A stretch of 64,000 nucleotides of DNA from Gemmatimonadota bacterium (lineage in GTDB: Bacteria > Gemmatimonadota > Gemmatimonadetes > Gemmatimonadales > Gemmatimonadaceae). The notes under the pieces were generated by a model. The model saw nothing but the letters and a program-made list of their open reading frames with translations. It made no database searches and was not told where the DNA came from. Both the position numbers and the translations under genes were made by a program. The stretch is taken from the NCBI GenBank assembly GCA_028287305.1, contig JAQBPX010000014.1, forward strand, positions 62,001 through 126,000, read 5' to 3'. How positions within the stretch are numbered: position 1 is the first letter of the stretch; each line of letters opens with the position of its first letter. Below are positions 26,939-36,009 of the stretch, piece by piece.

Positions 26939-26954
26939 CTGTTGCTCACCTGGA
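26930..26954 (-). repeat. Tandemly duplicated ribosome-binding/start segment
   Basis: The unit CAGGTGAGCAA occurs twice head to tail on the minus strand just before the tolC-like gene, duplicating the AGGTGAG ribosome-binding sequence and the GTG of the longer start. It makes the exact start ambiguous. Confidence 0.65.
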
Positions 26955-26956
26955 AA

Positions 26957-28354
26957 TCACTCGTAACGAAGGCAATGAACCGGGTCCTGCTGCGCGGCGC
27001 GATACGCGGGAACGATCCCGAACACCACGCCCACGCTGAACGACACGCCGAACGCCACCGCGATCGACATGAACGACACGATCGTATGGATCCCCGCGGT
27101 CTTCTCGATGCCGAAGCTCAGGCCGCCCCCCACCATGATCCCGGCAATGCCACCGGCCACGGAGATCAGCACCGCTTCGGCCAGGAACTGGTAGAGGATG
27201 TTCTTCTGCGTGGCGCCCATCGCGCGGCGCACGCCGATCTCGCGAATGCGCTCGAGGATCGAGGCCAGCATGATGTTCATGATCCCGATGCCGCCCACCA
27301 CCAGCGAGATGCTCGCGATGGCGCCGAGCACCACGTTGAAGATCGTCTTGGTGCGCTGCTCCTGCTTCAGCAGCAGCTCGGGCACGGTGATCTCGTAGTC
27401 CACCACCGTGTTGTGGCGGCGCTCGAGCATCCGTCGCACCACGGCCGCCACCGCTGGCACGTCCTTCGAGTCGCGCACGCGCACGATGATGCGGTCGAGC
27501 TGGTTGCGGTTGTTCTTCTCCTGCCGCGCTTCCTCGTCCTCGGTGCTCGCGTTGTCGGGCGTCACCACCTGCGAGCGGCTCGCGAGCTCGATGTCGTGCT
27601 GCGTGATCTGCGCGCGGTTGCGCAGCCGCAGCAGCATGGTGTTCACCGGGATGTAGACGTCCATGTTGGCGTCGCGAATGCCGAGCTTCGCTGCATTGTC
27701 ACCGAGCATCCGGCGATCCGCCAGCACGCCGACCACCGTCACCCAGCTCTCGCCCACCTTGAGCGGCTTGCCGATGGGATCCTCGGTCGTGAAGAAGCGC
27801 GTGCGCACGCCATTGCCGATGATCGCCACCGGCCGGCCGAGCGACACCTGCTCCCTGGTGTACCAGGCGCCGCGCTCGAGCTGCAGGTTCATCAGGCGGA
27901 AGTACGTAGTGTCCACGCCCACCACCTTGCCGGTGCGGCGCTTCCCCTCGCGCGTGATGCTCGAGTTGAGCACGATCTCGGCGGTCGTCGCATCCACGTC
28001 GGGCACGAACTGGCGGATCGCCTCGGCGTCCGCATAGGTGAGCCCGGGGCTGAACTTCTTCGGCCCCTTGTCCGACTCGTCCTTGCTGTTGCCTTCCTTC
28101 TGCTCGACGAACGGCTGGATGAGGATGTTGTTCGACCCCAGCAGCCGCATCTGTTCCAGGATCTCCTGCTCGGCGCCCTTGCCGATGGCGAGCATCGCGA
28201 TCACGCTCGCCACGCCGAACAGGATGCCGAGCGACGTGAGCCCGGCGCGCAGCTTGTTGTGCCCGAGCGCCTCGATGGCCGCGCGCATGCTGAACACCAC
28301 GTGCCCCGAGACCTGCCGGCGAAGCAGGCTGAGACTTTCCCGATCGAACCGCAT
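26957..28354 (-). CDS. MacB-type ABC transporter permease (FtsX-like)
   Basis: 465 residues. An N-terminal helix (about 30-52, LRAGLTSLGILFGVASVIAMLAIGKG) precedes a large periplasmic MacB_PCD domain (about 55-330), and three C-terminal helices (about 335-360, 385-410 and 420-445) form the FtsX domain. GIMNIMLASILERIREIGVRRAMGA is the classic conserved block after the first FtsX helix. The protein is only the permease half of MacB: no ATPase is fused or adjacent. It lies between adaptor (4 bp upstream) and TolC genes (18 bp downstream). It should couple ATP hydrolysis by a partner to export through TolC. Substrate unknown. Confidence 0.92.
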   Translation of the reverse strand: MRFDRESLSLLRRQVSGHVVFSMRAAIEALGHNKLRAGLTSLGILFGVASVIAMLAIGKGAEQEILEQMRLLGSNNILIQPFVEQKEGNSKDESDKGPKKFSPGLTYADAEAIRQFVPDVDATTAEIVLNSSITREGKRRTGKVVGVDTTYFRLMNLQLERGAWYTREQVSLGRPVAIIGNGVRTRFFTTEDPIGKPLKVGESWVTVVGVLADRRMLGDNAAKLGIRDANMDVYIPVNTMLLRLRNRAQITQHDIELASRSQVVTPDNASTEDEEARQEKNNRNQLDRIIVRVRDSKDVPAVAAVVRRMLERRHNTVVDYEITVPELLLKQEQRTKTIFNVVLGAIASISLVVGGIGIMNIMLASILERIREIGVRRAMGATQKNILYQFLAEAVLISVAGGIAGIMVGGGLSFGIEKTAGIHTIVSFMSIAVAFGVSFSVGVVFGIVPAYRAAQQDPVHCLRYE

Positions 28355-28358
28355 CGGG

Positions 28359-29762
28359 CTAGTTCTTCTTCGGGGCCGGCATCGGGGCGACCATCATGGC
28401 CGGCTTCCCCTGCTGCTTCGCGGCGGCCGCGGTGTCGCCGCCGATCGGCAGCTTCACCTTGGCCGCGGTGTCGGTCGGACCTTCAGCCGGCGCCTTGGGA
28501 CGCGGGCCGGTGAGGCGTGAGACGTCGAGCTTGTCCTTGTTCGCCGGCGGCACCAGGAGCACCTCGTCTCCCTCGTGCAGCCCGCGCATCACGACCACCT
28601 CGTTGTCGCTCATCGCGCCTGTCTCGATTTCCTGGCGCGTGACCTTGTGCCCCTGCTGCCGGAAGACGTAGGCGATGCCGCTGTCGCTGTTCACCGCTTC
28701 GAGCGGGATCGAGAGGACGTTCTTCGTGGTGTACGTCTCCACCGCGTTGCTGGTCGTCATGCCGGGGCGGAGCGTGGTGTCGGCCTGCGCGATGTCCACG
28801 TGCACCTCGAACACCTTCGCATCCTGGTTGGGGCGCTGCTCGCCCACGTTCGCGACCTGCGTCACCGTGCCGGTGAGCCGCTTGCTCGGGTCGCTGTCCA
28901 GCGTGAGCGCGACGTGCTGCCCCACCGCGATCTTGCGGATGTCGATCTCGTTCACGTAGGTGATGGACTCCATCTTCGTGAGGTCCGGCAGCGTAGCGAC
29001 GCCCGGGTCCCAGGCCGAGACCTGCGAGCCCACCGTGCGCTTCTTGCCGCTCCATTCCTTGACGTAGATGACCATGCCCGGCGCGGGCGCCTTGATGGTG
29101 AAGTTGCCCATCACCTCCTGGACGACGCCGAGCTTGTTCTTCTGCCGGTCGAGGTCAGCGCCGACTTCGCGCATCTTGGCCTTCGCCTGCTCGGTGCGCG
29201 TCTTGTAGTCGAGCTTCGCCTGCGCGAGCGCGCGCTGCGCCTTCTCGAGGTCGATCGCCGCCTGCCGCTTGATGGTCGGCGCCTCGAACTTCGCCTGCTC
29301 CTCGGCCAGCCTCTTTTCCTCGAGGCCCAGCTCCATGGTGCGCATGTCCTCGCGCGCCTTGGAGAGGTTGAGCGTGGAGTCGAGCATCGCCTGCTCGTAC
29401 TGCGCCTGCGCCTTCTGCATGGCGAGCGTGACTTCCTGCATGGTGCTCGCGAGCGTCGAGCGATCGAGCTCGGCGACCACCTGCCCCTGCTGCACCACCG
29501 TGCCCTCGGGCACGATGGAGGAAATCTTCATCTGGTAGGCGCCGGCCTGCTGCGCGTTGGTGGGCGCGGTGATCTGCACGAACTTCTTGGCGCGCAGCTC
29601 GCCGGCGGTGGTGACGGTGGCCTTGAAGTCGCCCTTCTTGACCTTGGCGACGAGTGCCGCATCAGCGACGGCGGTGGGCTTGAAGATCATCCAGGCGCCC
29701 GTGCCGAGAACGAGGGCAACGGCAAGGACGATGGTCCACCGGGAGCGGAGGAGGCGGCGCAT
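28359..29762 (-). CDS. HlyD/MacA-type periplasmic adaptor protein
   Basis: 467 residues. An N-terminal anchor helix (MRRLLRSRWTIVLAVALVLGTGAWMI) is followed by a first beta strand block (VKKGDFKATVTTAGELRAKK) and a long alpha-helical hairpin/coiled coil (about 85-215). Lipoyl-like and barrel domains come next (APAPGMVIYVKEW, GQHVALTLDSDPSKRLTGTV), then a membrane-proximal domain (about 330-400). The C-terminal tail is Pro/Ala/Lys-rich. It bridges the MacB-type permease and the TolC channel encoded next to it. First gene of the operon. Confidence 0.92.
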   Translation of the reverse strand: MRRLLRSRWTIVLAVALVLGTGAWMIFKPTAVADAALVAKVKKGDFKATVTTAGELRAKKFVQITAPTNAQQAGAYQMKISSIVPEGTVVQQGQVVAELDRSTLASTMQEVTLAMQKAQAQYEQAMLDSTLNLSKAREDMRTMELGLEEKRLAEEQAKFEAPTIKRQAAIDLEKAQRALAQAKLDYKTRTEQAKAKMREVGADLDRQKNKLGVVQEVMGNFTIKAPAPGMVIYVKEWSGKKRTVGSQVSAWDPGVATLPDLTKMESITYVNEIDIRKIAVGQHVALTLDSDPSKRLTGTVTQVANVGEQRPNQDAKVFEVHVDIAQADTTLRPGMTTSNAVETYTTKNVLSIPLEAVNSDSGIAYVFRQQGHKVTRQEIETGAMSDNEVVVMRGLHEGDEVLLVPPANKDKLDVSRLTGPRPKAPAEGPTDTAAKVKLPIGGDTAAAAKQQGKPAMMVAPMPAPKKN

Positions 29763-29883
29763 TGGGGATCCGAGGCAGGGGGGAGCGCGGGGGAAGGAAC
29801 CCGCTGATACTCAGACGAGTGAACCCTTCATTGGGTTGGCTCGGAACTCGTATGCGTCTTGTAAGGACAAGGTCCAAAGCAAC

Positions 29884-30081
29884 TGCGGCTAGCGGCTAGC
29901 GGTTGCCTGCCACTGCGGCGACTGCGGAACGGAGCAGAGGGGCGGGGTAGTGCGGCCACTGCAGCTAGCGGCCGAATGCGCCGCGGACCAACTAGCCGCT
30001 AGCCGCAGTGGCCGACCTGGCCGCGGTGAGCCGCTGTCGAGCCGCCGCTGCAGTTGTCAGTCCCGCTAGCCGCTAGCCGCA
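29884..30081. repeat. CTAGCCGC-rich element with perfect terminal inverted repeats
   Basis: The two ends are perfect inverted copies (GCGGCTAGCGGCTAGCGG and its complement, about 29886 and 30064), and further GCTAGCGGC units lie inside (29971, 29992). There is no reading frame. It fills most of the 339-bp gap between the adaptor start and the protease stop. A GCGGCTAGCG unit also occurs at 41055. Its origin is unknown. Confidence 0.65.
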
Positions 30082-30101
30082 CTCAGCCGTACTTGGCCGT
30101 A

Positions 30102-31652
30102 TCACGGTGCTCTGACCAACTCGGCCGCCGTTTTAGCCGAGCCGCCCAACAGAACAGCCCGCTGCATCACAGGATCCCGTGAGAGTCTCCGCCTCAGCTC
30201 CTCCTCCGGCCCGGATACATACCGCGCGACGACATCCCCAATCAGCTGGTCGAGCGCGACCCCGCCCTTCCCGAGTGCACCCGCATCCAGCACGATCCCG
30301 CGCGCCTTGAGCCGCACCAGCACCGAATCCCTCATCGGCACCGGAGCTCCCCCGCGCGCCTTGAGAGCAAGCGCATACGACGTAAGCACGTCACGAAACA
30401 CCCCGACCCTCGTGCCAAGCGCGTGCACCAGGTCGAGCTGCGCCTGCGAGTATGCGGAATCTTTCACGACAACGTCCGGCACGATGCCGCCCCCGCCGAG
30501 TACCGTGCGGCCGCCGCTGGTCTTGAACTTCGGCCGAGCGCTGTCCGTCGCGGCACCCGTCGCCACGCTGTCGCCCGCGTCATCGCTCGACGCGTGCTTC
30601 CGATCGATGCTCCGGCCACTCGGCGTGTACCAGCGCGCGGTGGTGAGCTTGAGCGCCCCGCCCGCGATGTTGAACACGTTCTGCGCGCTTCCCTTCCCGT
30701 ACGTCGTGCCACCAACGAGCAGCGCGCGATCGTGATCCTGCAGCGCGCCGGCCACGATCTCGCTCGCGCTCGCGCTGCCGCTGTCCACCAGCACCACGAG
30801 CGGCATCGTCGCCCACTGCTGCGGCGCCTTGTCGCTGTAGCTCACGCCACTCGCCGCGTCGCGGCCGCGCATGCTCACGATCCTGTCGCCGGCGTTCAGG
30901 AACAGGTCGGCGACCTTCACGCCCTGGTCGAGCAGTCCACCCGGGTCGCCGCGCAGGTCGAGCACCAGCGAGCGCATCCCCGCGCGGGAGAGCGAGTCCA
31001 CCGCCTTCGCGAGCTCGTCGCCGGAGTTCTCGCTGAACACCGTGAGGTCGACGTAACCCACTCCATTGCCGACGAGCATCGCGTGCTGCACGCCGCCGAA
31101 GTGGATCTCGCGGCGCGCGAGCGTGAACGGGATCGGCTTCTCGACGCCGGGGCGCTCGACGTCGAGGGTCACGCTCGACCCGGCCGAGCCGCGCATGACG
31201 TGCAGCGCCTCGTCGCTCGTCATGCCGTGCGTGGGCTTCCCGTCGATTTTCGTCACGCGATCGCCCAGCTGGATCCCGGCATCGCGCGCCGCGCCGCCGG
31301 GAAGCACCTGCACGATGGTGATCCATCCGTCGCGAATGTCGATCTGGATGCCGACGCCGGCGTAGTGTCCGCTGGTCGTCTCATCCAGCCGGCGCAGGCG
31401 ATCGCCCGTGAGGTACACGCTGTACGGGTCGTGCAGCTCCGACAACATGCCGTCGACCGTCTTGCGGTAGAGTGCGCTGTCGCTGACGGTGTCCACGTAC
31501 CGCTCGCGCACGAGCTGCGTGACCTGCTCGTAGAGCTTCGCCCCGGCGACGCTCTGCTCCCCCGCGGCGCGAGCCGGCTTCTGCAAAAACAGCCCGCCCG
31601 CCATGACGCATGCCGTGAACAGCGCCCCGGCGGTGATCGTGCGCGATTTCAT
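30102..31652 (-). CDS. C-terminal processing peptidase (S41 family, PDZ)
   Basis: 516 residues from ATG 31652, which gives the signal peptide MKSRTITAGALFTACVMAG; a longer in-frame start would run into repeat DNA. An N-terminal helical part (YEQVTQLVRERYVDT) is followed by a PDZ domain (about 95-165: VGIQIDIRDGWITIVQVLPGG) and the S41 protease core. That core has the strand LVLDLRGDPGGLLDQ, nucleophile Ser in VDSGSASASEIVAGAL and general-base Lys in GTTYGKGSAQ. It would trim or degrade periplasmic proteins. It is the last gene of the tmk block, after a divergent nested inverted repeat. Confidence 0.93.
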   Translation of the reverse strand: MKSRTITAGALFTACVMAGGLFLQKPARAAGEQSVAGAKLYEQVTQLVRERYVDTVSDSALYRKTVDGMLSELHDPYSVYLTGDRLRRLDETTSGHYAGVGIQIDIRDGWITIVQVLPGGAARDAGIQLGDRVTKIDGKPTHGMTSDEALHVMRGSAGSSVTLDVERPGVEKPIPFTLARREIHFGGVQHAMLVGNGVGYVDLTVFSENSGDELAKAVDSLSRAGMRSLVLDLRGDPGGLLDQGVKVADLFLNAGDRIVSMRGRDAASGVSYSDKAPQQWATMPLVVLVDSGSASASEIVAGALQDHDRALLVGGTTYGKGSAQNVFNIAGGALKLTTARWYTPSGRSIDRKHASSDDAGDSVATGAATDSARPKFKTSGGRTVLGGGGIVPDVVVKDSAYSQAQLDLVHALGTRVGVFRDVLTSYALALKARGGAPVPMRDSVLVRLKARGIVLDAGALGKGGVALDQLIGDVVARYVSGPEEELRRRLSRDPVMQRAVLLGGSAKTAAELVRAP

Positions 31653-31712
31653 GCTTCCCCAACTAGGAAGAAGCGCGCCAAGGGGTTCTCTCGGCGGGCA
31701 CTGGAAAAAACC

Positions 31713-31831
31713 CAACTGCAACAGACTTGAGCCACGGGTTTCACTGCGCCGCTGCGCGGCGAACACCGTTAAAGCTCTTGCCAGCAGTGTCGCGGCGAAG
31801 CCGCCCGTGTAACCCGTGGCAAAGGCAGTTG
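31713..31831 (-). repeat. Nested inverted repeat, copy 5 (divergent)
   Basis: Outer arms CAACTGCAACAGACTTGAG..GGGTTTCAC and TAACCCGTGGCAAAGGCAGTTG, with side hairpins GCCGC/GCGGC and CGCGGC/GCCGC. The sequence differs from copies 3/4/6/7 but compensating changes keep the arms paired. It lies within the minus-strand operon between tmk and the protease. Confidence 0.7.
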
Positions 31832-31857
31832 CTTTTTGGTTTTTTCAGTGCCCGGCG

Positions 31858-32505
31858 CTACAGAGCGAAGTGCCCCTCGACGGCACTAGCCACTCGCGCC
31901 TGCACATCTTCTACCGAACCTGAAGCATCCACCAGCACGATCGGGCCGCATTCCGGGTGCTCCGCCTGCCACTCCGGCGCCACGAACGACTCGAATGCAC
32001 GCGTCACTCGCGCATGGAACGCGTCATCCGCCCGCTCCATGCGGTCGCGCACGCCACGCGCGTCCGCGCGATCGAGTCCCTCCCCCACCGGCAGCGACAG
32101 CAGCAGCGTGACGCCCGGCACCAGCCCGCCCGTCGCGAAGCCGTTCGCCTGGCGCACGTCGGCCTCGCTCAGCCCACGGCCCGCCACCTGGTACGCGTAC
32201 GTCGACAGGAAGTAGCGGTCCATCAGTACCCACTTGCCGTCGGCCATCGCGGGCTTGATCACGCGGTCCACCAGCTGCGCGCGGCTCGCCATGAACAGCA
32301 GCGCCTCGGCGCGCGGCACCACGTCCATCGTCACGACGTCGAGCACCAGGCGCCGCACTTCGTTGCCGAGTGGCGTGCCCCCCGGCTCGCGCACCATCAC
32401 CACGTGATCGGGGCCGCCGAGTCGCTCCGCGAGGCGCGCGAGCTGCGTCGACTTGCCGACGCCCTCCGCTCCCTCGAACACGATCAGGCGAGCCGGCGCG
32501 CTCAT
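31858..32505 (-). CDS. tmk: Thymidylate kinase
   Basis: 215 residues, the usual length. P-loop FEGAEGVGKSTQL at about 9-20, dTMP-binding REPGGTPLGNEVR, the DR(Y/F) motif MDRYFLSTYAYQ, and LID segment LDRADARGVRDRMERAD. It phosphorylates dTMP to dTDP with ATP in the cytoplasm, essential for DNA synthesis. It starts 8 bp after the ylbF-like gene and belongs to the rpmE-prfA-prmC-ylbF-tmk block. Confidence 0.95.
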   Translation of the reverse strand: MSAPARLIVFEGAEGVGKSTQLARLAERLGGPDHVVMVREPGGTPLGNEVRRLVLDVVTMDVVPRAEALLFMASRAQLVDRVIKPAMADGKWVLMDRYFLSTYAYQVAGRGLSEADVRQANGFATGGLVPGVTLLLSLPVGEGLDRADARGVRDRMERADDAFHARVTRAFESFVAPEWQAEHPECGPIVLVDASGSVEDVQARVASAVEGHFAL

Positions 32506-32513
32506 CGCGGCAG

Positions 32514-32867
32514 TTATCCGAGCGTGATGATCGGGCTCGCGGCGCCCTTCTCGATCCCGTCCAGGATCCAGTCGTTCACCTTGCCCATCACCTTGTCGAA
32601 GTTCGCCTGCGCGCTGATCAGCCGCTGATAGGTGGCGTTCTGCTGGATCTTGCCGAGCATCGCGTCCAGCTGCTGCTCCATCTCGGTGGTGGGGCGCTCG
32701 CCGCGCTGGATCATCTGCTGCGCGTCGGTGCGGATCTGCTCCATCTGCTTCAGCAGCTCGAGCGCGTCCTTGTCGTCGCCCAGGGCGTCGTTGCTGCGCT
32801 TGAGCGCCTTGTACTCGGGGCTCTGGCCGATCAGGCGGCCCAGTTCCTTCGCCTTGTCCTCGATCAT
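32514..32867 (-). CDS. YlbF/YmcA-family regulator
   Basis: 117 residues, all-helical: EDKAKELGRLIGQSPEYKALKRSNDAL, DALELLKQMEQIRTDAQQMI and PTTEMEQQLDAMLGKIQQN. The opening E-x-A-x-E-L-G-x-x-I-x-x-S-P-E-Y is the hallmark of the YlbF/YmcA (Com_YlbF) family. In Bacillus these proteins form a complex that guides RNase Y-dependent RNA processing. The gene directly abuts prmC (stop at 32868), so it is part of a translation-linked operon here. Which partner it has in this organism is unknown. Confidence 0.85.
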   Translation of the reverse strand: MIEDKAKELGRLIGQSPEYKALKRSNDALGDDKDALELLKQMEQIRTDAQQMIQRGERPTTEMEQQLDAMLGKIQQNATYQRLISAQANFDKVMGKVNDWILDGIEKGAASPIITLG

Positions 32868-33782
32868 CTATCGCTCCTGTCTGTTGGCGACCACGAACCG
32901 CTCGCGACCGGTGAGGTCGAGGCGCATGGCCACATTCTCGAATCGCCCGTCCTGCGCCACCAGCTCGGCGGCAAGGCTCGCGCGGCGGGCATCCACTTCC
33001 AGCGCCAGTATCCCACCGTCATCCAGCGCTTCCCCCGCCTGACGGATGAGCTGTCGCGTGACGTCCATCCCCTCTCCACCCGAGAATAATGCCGGGAACG
33101 GCTCCCAATCGCGAACGTTCGCCGGCAGCTGCGAGGCTTCGCTCAACGCGATGTACGGCGGGTTCGAAACCACGAGGCAGGGGCGCGGGGCGTGAGGAGC
33201 TGGGGAGCTGAGGACTGGCGAGAGCAGGCTCCCGTGCATGAACTCCACGGGTGCGTTGAGCACCGCCGCGCAGCGCCCGGCGTTCTGCCGCGCGACCGCA
33301 ATGGCATCCAGCGACACGTCCGTCCCGATCACCCGGTCGAAGTTCCCCTCCGCGCCCAGCGACAGCGCGATGCATCCCGACCCGGTGCCCACGTCCACGG
33401 CAATGCCGCCGGACCTTCCACGGCGCATCTCGAGCACGATGTCCACCAGCAGCTCGGTCTCGGGGCGCGGGATCAGCACACGCTCATCCACGTCCAGCGT
33501 CAGCGCGCGAAACGCCGCCGTGCCCACCGCGTATTGCAGCGGCGCGCCGCGCGAGATCATGTCCATCGCGCGCATCGCGCGCTCGTGCATCACGTCATCC
33601 ACCGGCGCGTTCGGCTCGAGCTTCACCCACGACTTGGGCACGTCGTAGAGCGCCGAGATGATCTCGGTGGCCGTCTCGGGAGAAAGCCGCCCTGAAAGCG
33701 ATGCGAAGAGCTCCGCCACACTCGCCGCTGTGGCAGTCCCCGCGTCCCTCACTTCCTCAGCCCCCGAGCCCCCGCTACTCAC
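32868..33782 (-). CDS. prmC: Release factor glutamine methyltransferase
   Basis: 304 residues from GTG 33782, which overlaps prfA by 8 bp. An N-terminal helical domain (about 1-90, with [21 protein letters not shown]) precedes the SAM-dependent methyltransferase fold: [14 protein letters not shown], glycine loop [14 protein letters not shown], and catalytic NPPY in [12 protein letters not shown]. It methylates the glutamine of the GGQ motif in release factors; its substrate RF1 is encoded immediately upstream. A stretch around residues 175-190 ([14 protein letters not shown]) is an unusual insert of low complexity. Confidence 0.93.
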   Translation of the reverse strand: MSSGGSGAEEVRDAGTATAASVAELFASLSGRLSPETATEIISALYDVPKSWVKLEPNAPVDDVMHERAMRAMDMISRGAPLQYAVGTAAFRALTLDVDERVLIPRPETELLVDIVLEMRRGRSGGIAVDVGTGSGCIALSLGAEGNFDRVIGTDVSLDAIAVARQNAGRCAAVLNAPVEFMHGSLLSPVLSSPAPHAPRPCLVVSNPPYIALSEASQLPANVRDWEPFPALFSGGEGMDVTRQLIRQAGEALDDGGILALEVDARRASLAAELVAQDGRFENVAMRLDLTGRERFVVANRQER

Positions 33783-34839
33783 CCAGCAGCTCCTCCACCT
33801 GCGCGACCTTGAGAGCCTCCATCAACGGCTCGATCCCACCTTCCATCACGCCACTGAGGTCATGCGTCGTGAACCCGATGCGATGGTCGGTGATGCGGCT
33901 CTGCGGAAAGTTGTAGGTGCGGATCTTGGCCGAGCGGTCGCCCGTGCCCACCTGCGTCTTGCGGAGGCGCGCACGTTCCGCCTCACGCTCCGACAACCGC
34001 AGGTCGAGCAGGCGCGCGCGCAGCACGTCCATCGCCTTTGCCTTGTTCTGGATCTGCGAGCGCTGGTCCTGCTGGCTCACCACGATTCCCGTAGGCAGGT
34101 GCGTGATGCGCACGGCGCTGTCGGTGGTGTTCACGCCCTGGCCGCCCGGGCCCGAGGCGCGGAACACGTCCACGCGCAGCTCCTTCTCGGAGATGGACAC
34201 GTCCACCTCCTCGGCTTCCGGCAGCACGGCGACGGTGGCGGCGGAGGTGTGGATGCGACCCTGCGTCTCGGTGGCAGGCACACGCTGCACGCGGTGCACG
34301 CCACTCTCCCAGCGCATCGCGCCAAAGGCGCCGTCGCCGGCCAGCTTGAAGACGGCTTCCTTCACGCCGCCCAGCGAGCCCTCGGAGTACGACATCATCT
34401 CGACCTTCCAGCGACGCCGCTCGATGTAGCGCGTGTACATGCGCAGCAGGTCGCCGGCGAAGAGGGCGGCTTCGTCGCCACCCGTGCCCGCGCGAATCTC
34501 GACGATCGCGTTGCGGTCGTCGAGCGGGTCGTGCGGGATGAGGGCAGGCTTGAGCTGCGCCTCCAGCTCGGCGATGCCGGCCTCGAGACGCGTGAGCTCC
34601 GAGCGCGCTTCCGCCGCCATCTCCGGGTCGTCAACGGAAACGAGCTCGCGGACTTCCGCGAGCTCGTCTTCGTGCTTTCGGAGCCTGGCGGCCAGCTCGA
34701 CGATCGGAGCCAGCCGTCGGTGTTCTCGCCCGAGCTCGGCGAACCGGGTGGGGTCCTTCAGCGTGTCGGGATTCGACAGCTGCCGTTCCACCTCCCCGGC
34801 TCGCTCGACCTGCTCGAGGAGCCGGTCGCGAAGGCTCAG
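33775..34839 (-). CDS. prfA: Peptide chain release factor 1
   Basis: 354 residues if the CTG at 34837-34839 is used. That codon overlaps the rpmE stop (CTGA), and the frame then begins [20 protein letters not shown], matching the normal RF1 N-terminus in position and length. No ATG, GTG or TTG lies in that upstream part; the first standard start is GTG 34791, which would remove 16 residues. Domain markers: [22 protein letters not shown], codon-recognition block [14 protein letters not shown] and the catalytic GGQ in [16 protein letters not shown]. It terminates translation at UAA/UAG. It is the substrate of the adjacent prmC product. Confidence 0.9.
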   Translation of the reverse strand: MSLRDRLLEQVERAGEVERQLSNPDTLKDPTRFAELGREHRRLAPIVELAARLRKHEDELAEVRELVSVDDPEMAAEARSELTRLEAGIAELEAQLKPALIPHDPLDDRNAIVEIRAGTGGDEAALFAGDLLRMYTRYIERRRWKVEMMSYSEGSLGGVKEAVFKLAGDGAFGAMRWESGVHRVQRVPATETQGRIHTSAATVAVLPEAEEVDVSISEKELRVDVFRASGPGGQGVNTTDSAVRITHLPTGIVVSQQDQRSQIQNKAKAMDVLRARLLDLRLSEREAERARLRKTQVGTGDRSAKIRTYNFPQSRITDHRIGFTTHDLSGVMEGGIEPLMEALKVAQVEELLGE

Positions 34840-35084
34840 GCCTCCGTCTCCGCCACTGCGGTGGTGACGCCCGCCGGAGTGCCGGCACCCGTGCCGTACT
34901 TCGTGCGGAAGCGGTCGATGCGGCCCGCGGTGTCAACGAGGCGCTGCTTGCCCGTGTAGAACGGGTGGCACTGCGCACACACGTCGGTGTGGATCTCGGA
35001 CACGGTCGAGCGCGTCTGGAACGTGTTGCCGCAGCCGCACTTCACGGTCGCGACGGCGTACTCGGGATGGATATCGGTCTTCAT
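34836..35084 (-). CDS. rpmE: 50S ribosomal protein L31
   Basis: 82 residues beginning [20 protein letters not shown]. Zinc-binding cysteines are present (CGCGN early and [12 protein letters not shown] later), so this is the C+ zinc-containing form. The C-terminus has a 15-residue extension ([15 protein letters not shown]) beyond the usual end, and its last codons overlap the probable prfA start. First gene of the operon; a 135-bp gap upstream separates it from the divergent Crp/Fnr gene and should contain the promoter. Confidence 0.95.
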   Translation of the reverse strand: MKTDIHPEYAVATVKCGCGNTFQTRSTVSEIHTDVCAQCHPFYTGKQRLVDTAGRIDRFRTKYGTGAGTPAGVTTAVAETEA

Positions 35085-35219
35085 GGCAACCTCGCATTTT
35101 CTGAAAGACGTACAGCTTTCAAATATACCCAGAACCCCACCTAAAAGACAAGCTGGCAAGGCATTAACCCGTTTGACAGCGCGCTCCTGAGCCCGTAAGT
35201 TCGCCTCTCCCCACCTCCC

Positions 35220-35906
35220 TTGCCAATCTTGCAAAGCGTCGCGGACTTCCTGGCCACGGTCCCGCTCTTCAGCGGCCTCGACCGGGCCGAGCTCGAGGGC
35301 TTCGCCAGCCTCACGCGCGAGAAGACGTACCCGAAGGGTTCCGTCATCCTCTTCGAACACGACCCGGGCGACTCCCTCTACGTCGTCCGGGCCGGTCGCG
35401 TGAAGGTCGTCCTCATCGGCGAGGATGGACGCGAGGTCATCCTTGGCGTCCTCGGCGTCGGTGAGCACTTCGGTGAGCTGTCGCTCATCGACGACCGCCC
35501 CCGCTCCGCCCACGTCATCGCCATGGAAGACGCGCAGCTGCTGGTGCTGCGACGCGATGACTTCCGTCGCAGGGTGGAGGCTTCGCCGCGCGTGGCCTGG
35601 TCACTCCTCACGGAGCTGTCGCGTCGCCTGAGAAGGGCCGACGAGAAGATCGGGGGCCTCGTGCTCCTCGACGTACCCGGCCGGATCGCGCGCCTGCTCC
35701 TCGACATGTCCCAGGAAGCGGGTGGCGACACCATCGAGAAGGCGCTCACGCACCAGACCATCGCCCAGATGATCGGGGCCAGCCGGGAGACCGTCTCCCG
35801 GGCCATGAAGGACTTCCAGGACGCCACGTGGATCGCCGTGGAGCGCCGCCGGATCACCCTGTCCAACCGCCCCGCGCTGGAACAGCGGGCTCAGGTGCGC
35901 ATGTGA
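35220..35906 (+). CDS. Crp/Fnr-family transcriptional regulator
   Basis: 228 residues from TTG 35220. A cyclic-nucleotide-binding-like domain (about 12-130, [34 protein letters not shown]) precedes the dimer helix and a winged helix-turn-helix (about 160-220: [21 protein letters not shown]). There are no N-terminal cysteines for an Fe-S cluster. The phosphate-binding arginine of true cAMP receptors could be R in DDRPRSA. It may therefore sense cAMP, c-di-GMP or another ligand. It is divergent from rpmE and 103 bp before the MBL-fold gene. Confidence 0.92.
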   Translation: MPILQSVADFLATVPLFSGLDRAELEGFASLTREKTYPKGSVILFEHDPGDSLYVVRAGRVKVVLIGEDGREVILGVLGVGEHFGELSLIDDRPRSAHVIAMEDAQLLVLRRDDFRRRVEASPRVAWSLLTELSRRLRRADEKIGGLVLLDVPGRIARLLLDMSQEAGGDTIEKALTHQTIAQMIGASRETVSRAMKDFQDATWIAVERRRITLSNRPALEQRAQVRM

Positions 35907-36009
35907 GCGGTGGGACCCTGTGTGACAATTGTCACGGTGGCGTCGTGACGGTTTTCCTAGCGTGTCAGGCGATGGTTTCCAATATTGGGAGCGTCACTGG
36001 GGCGCTTTC

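Noticed and set aside
25733-28513. 926-codon open frame on the plus strand opposite the export operon
   Set aside because: It lies fully antisense to TolC and permease genes with clear motifs and reads as Arg/His-rich low-complexity protein.
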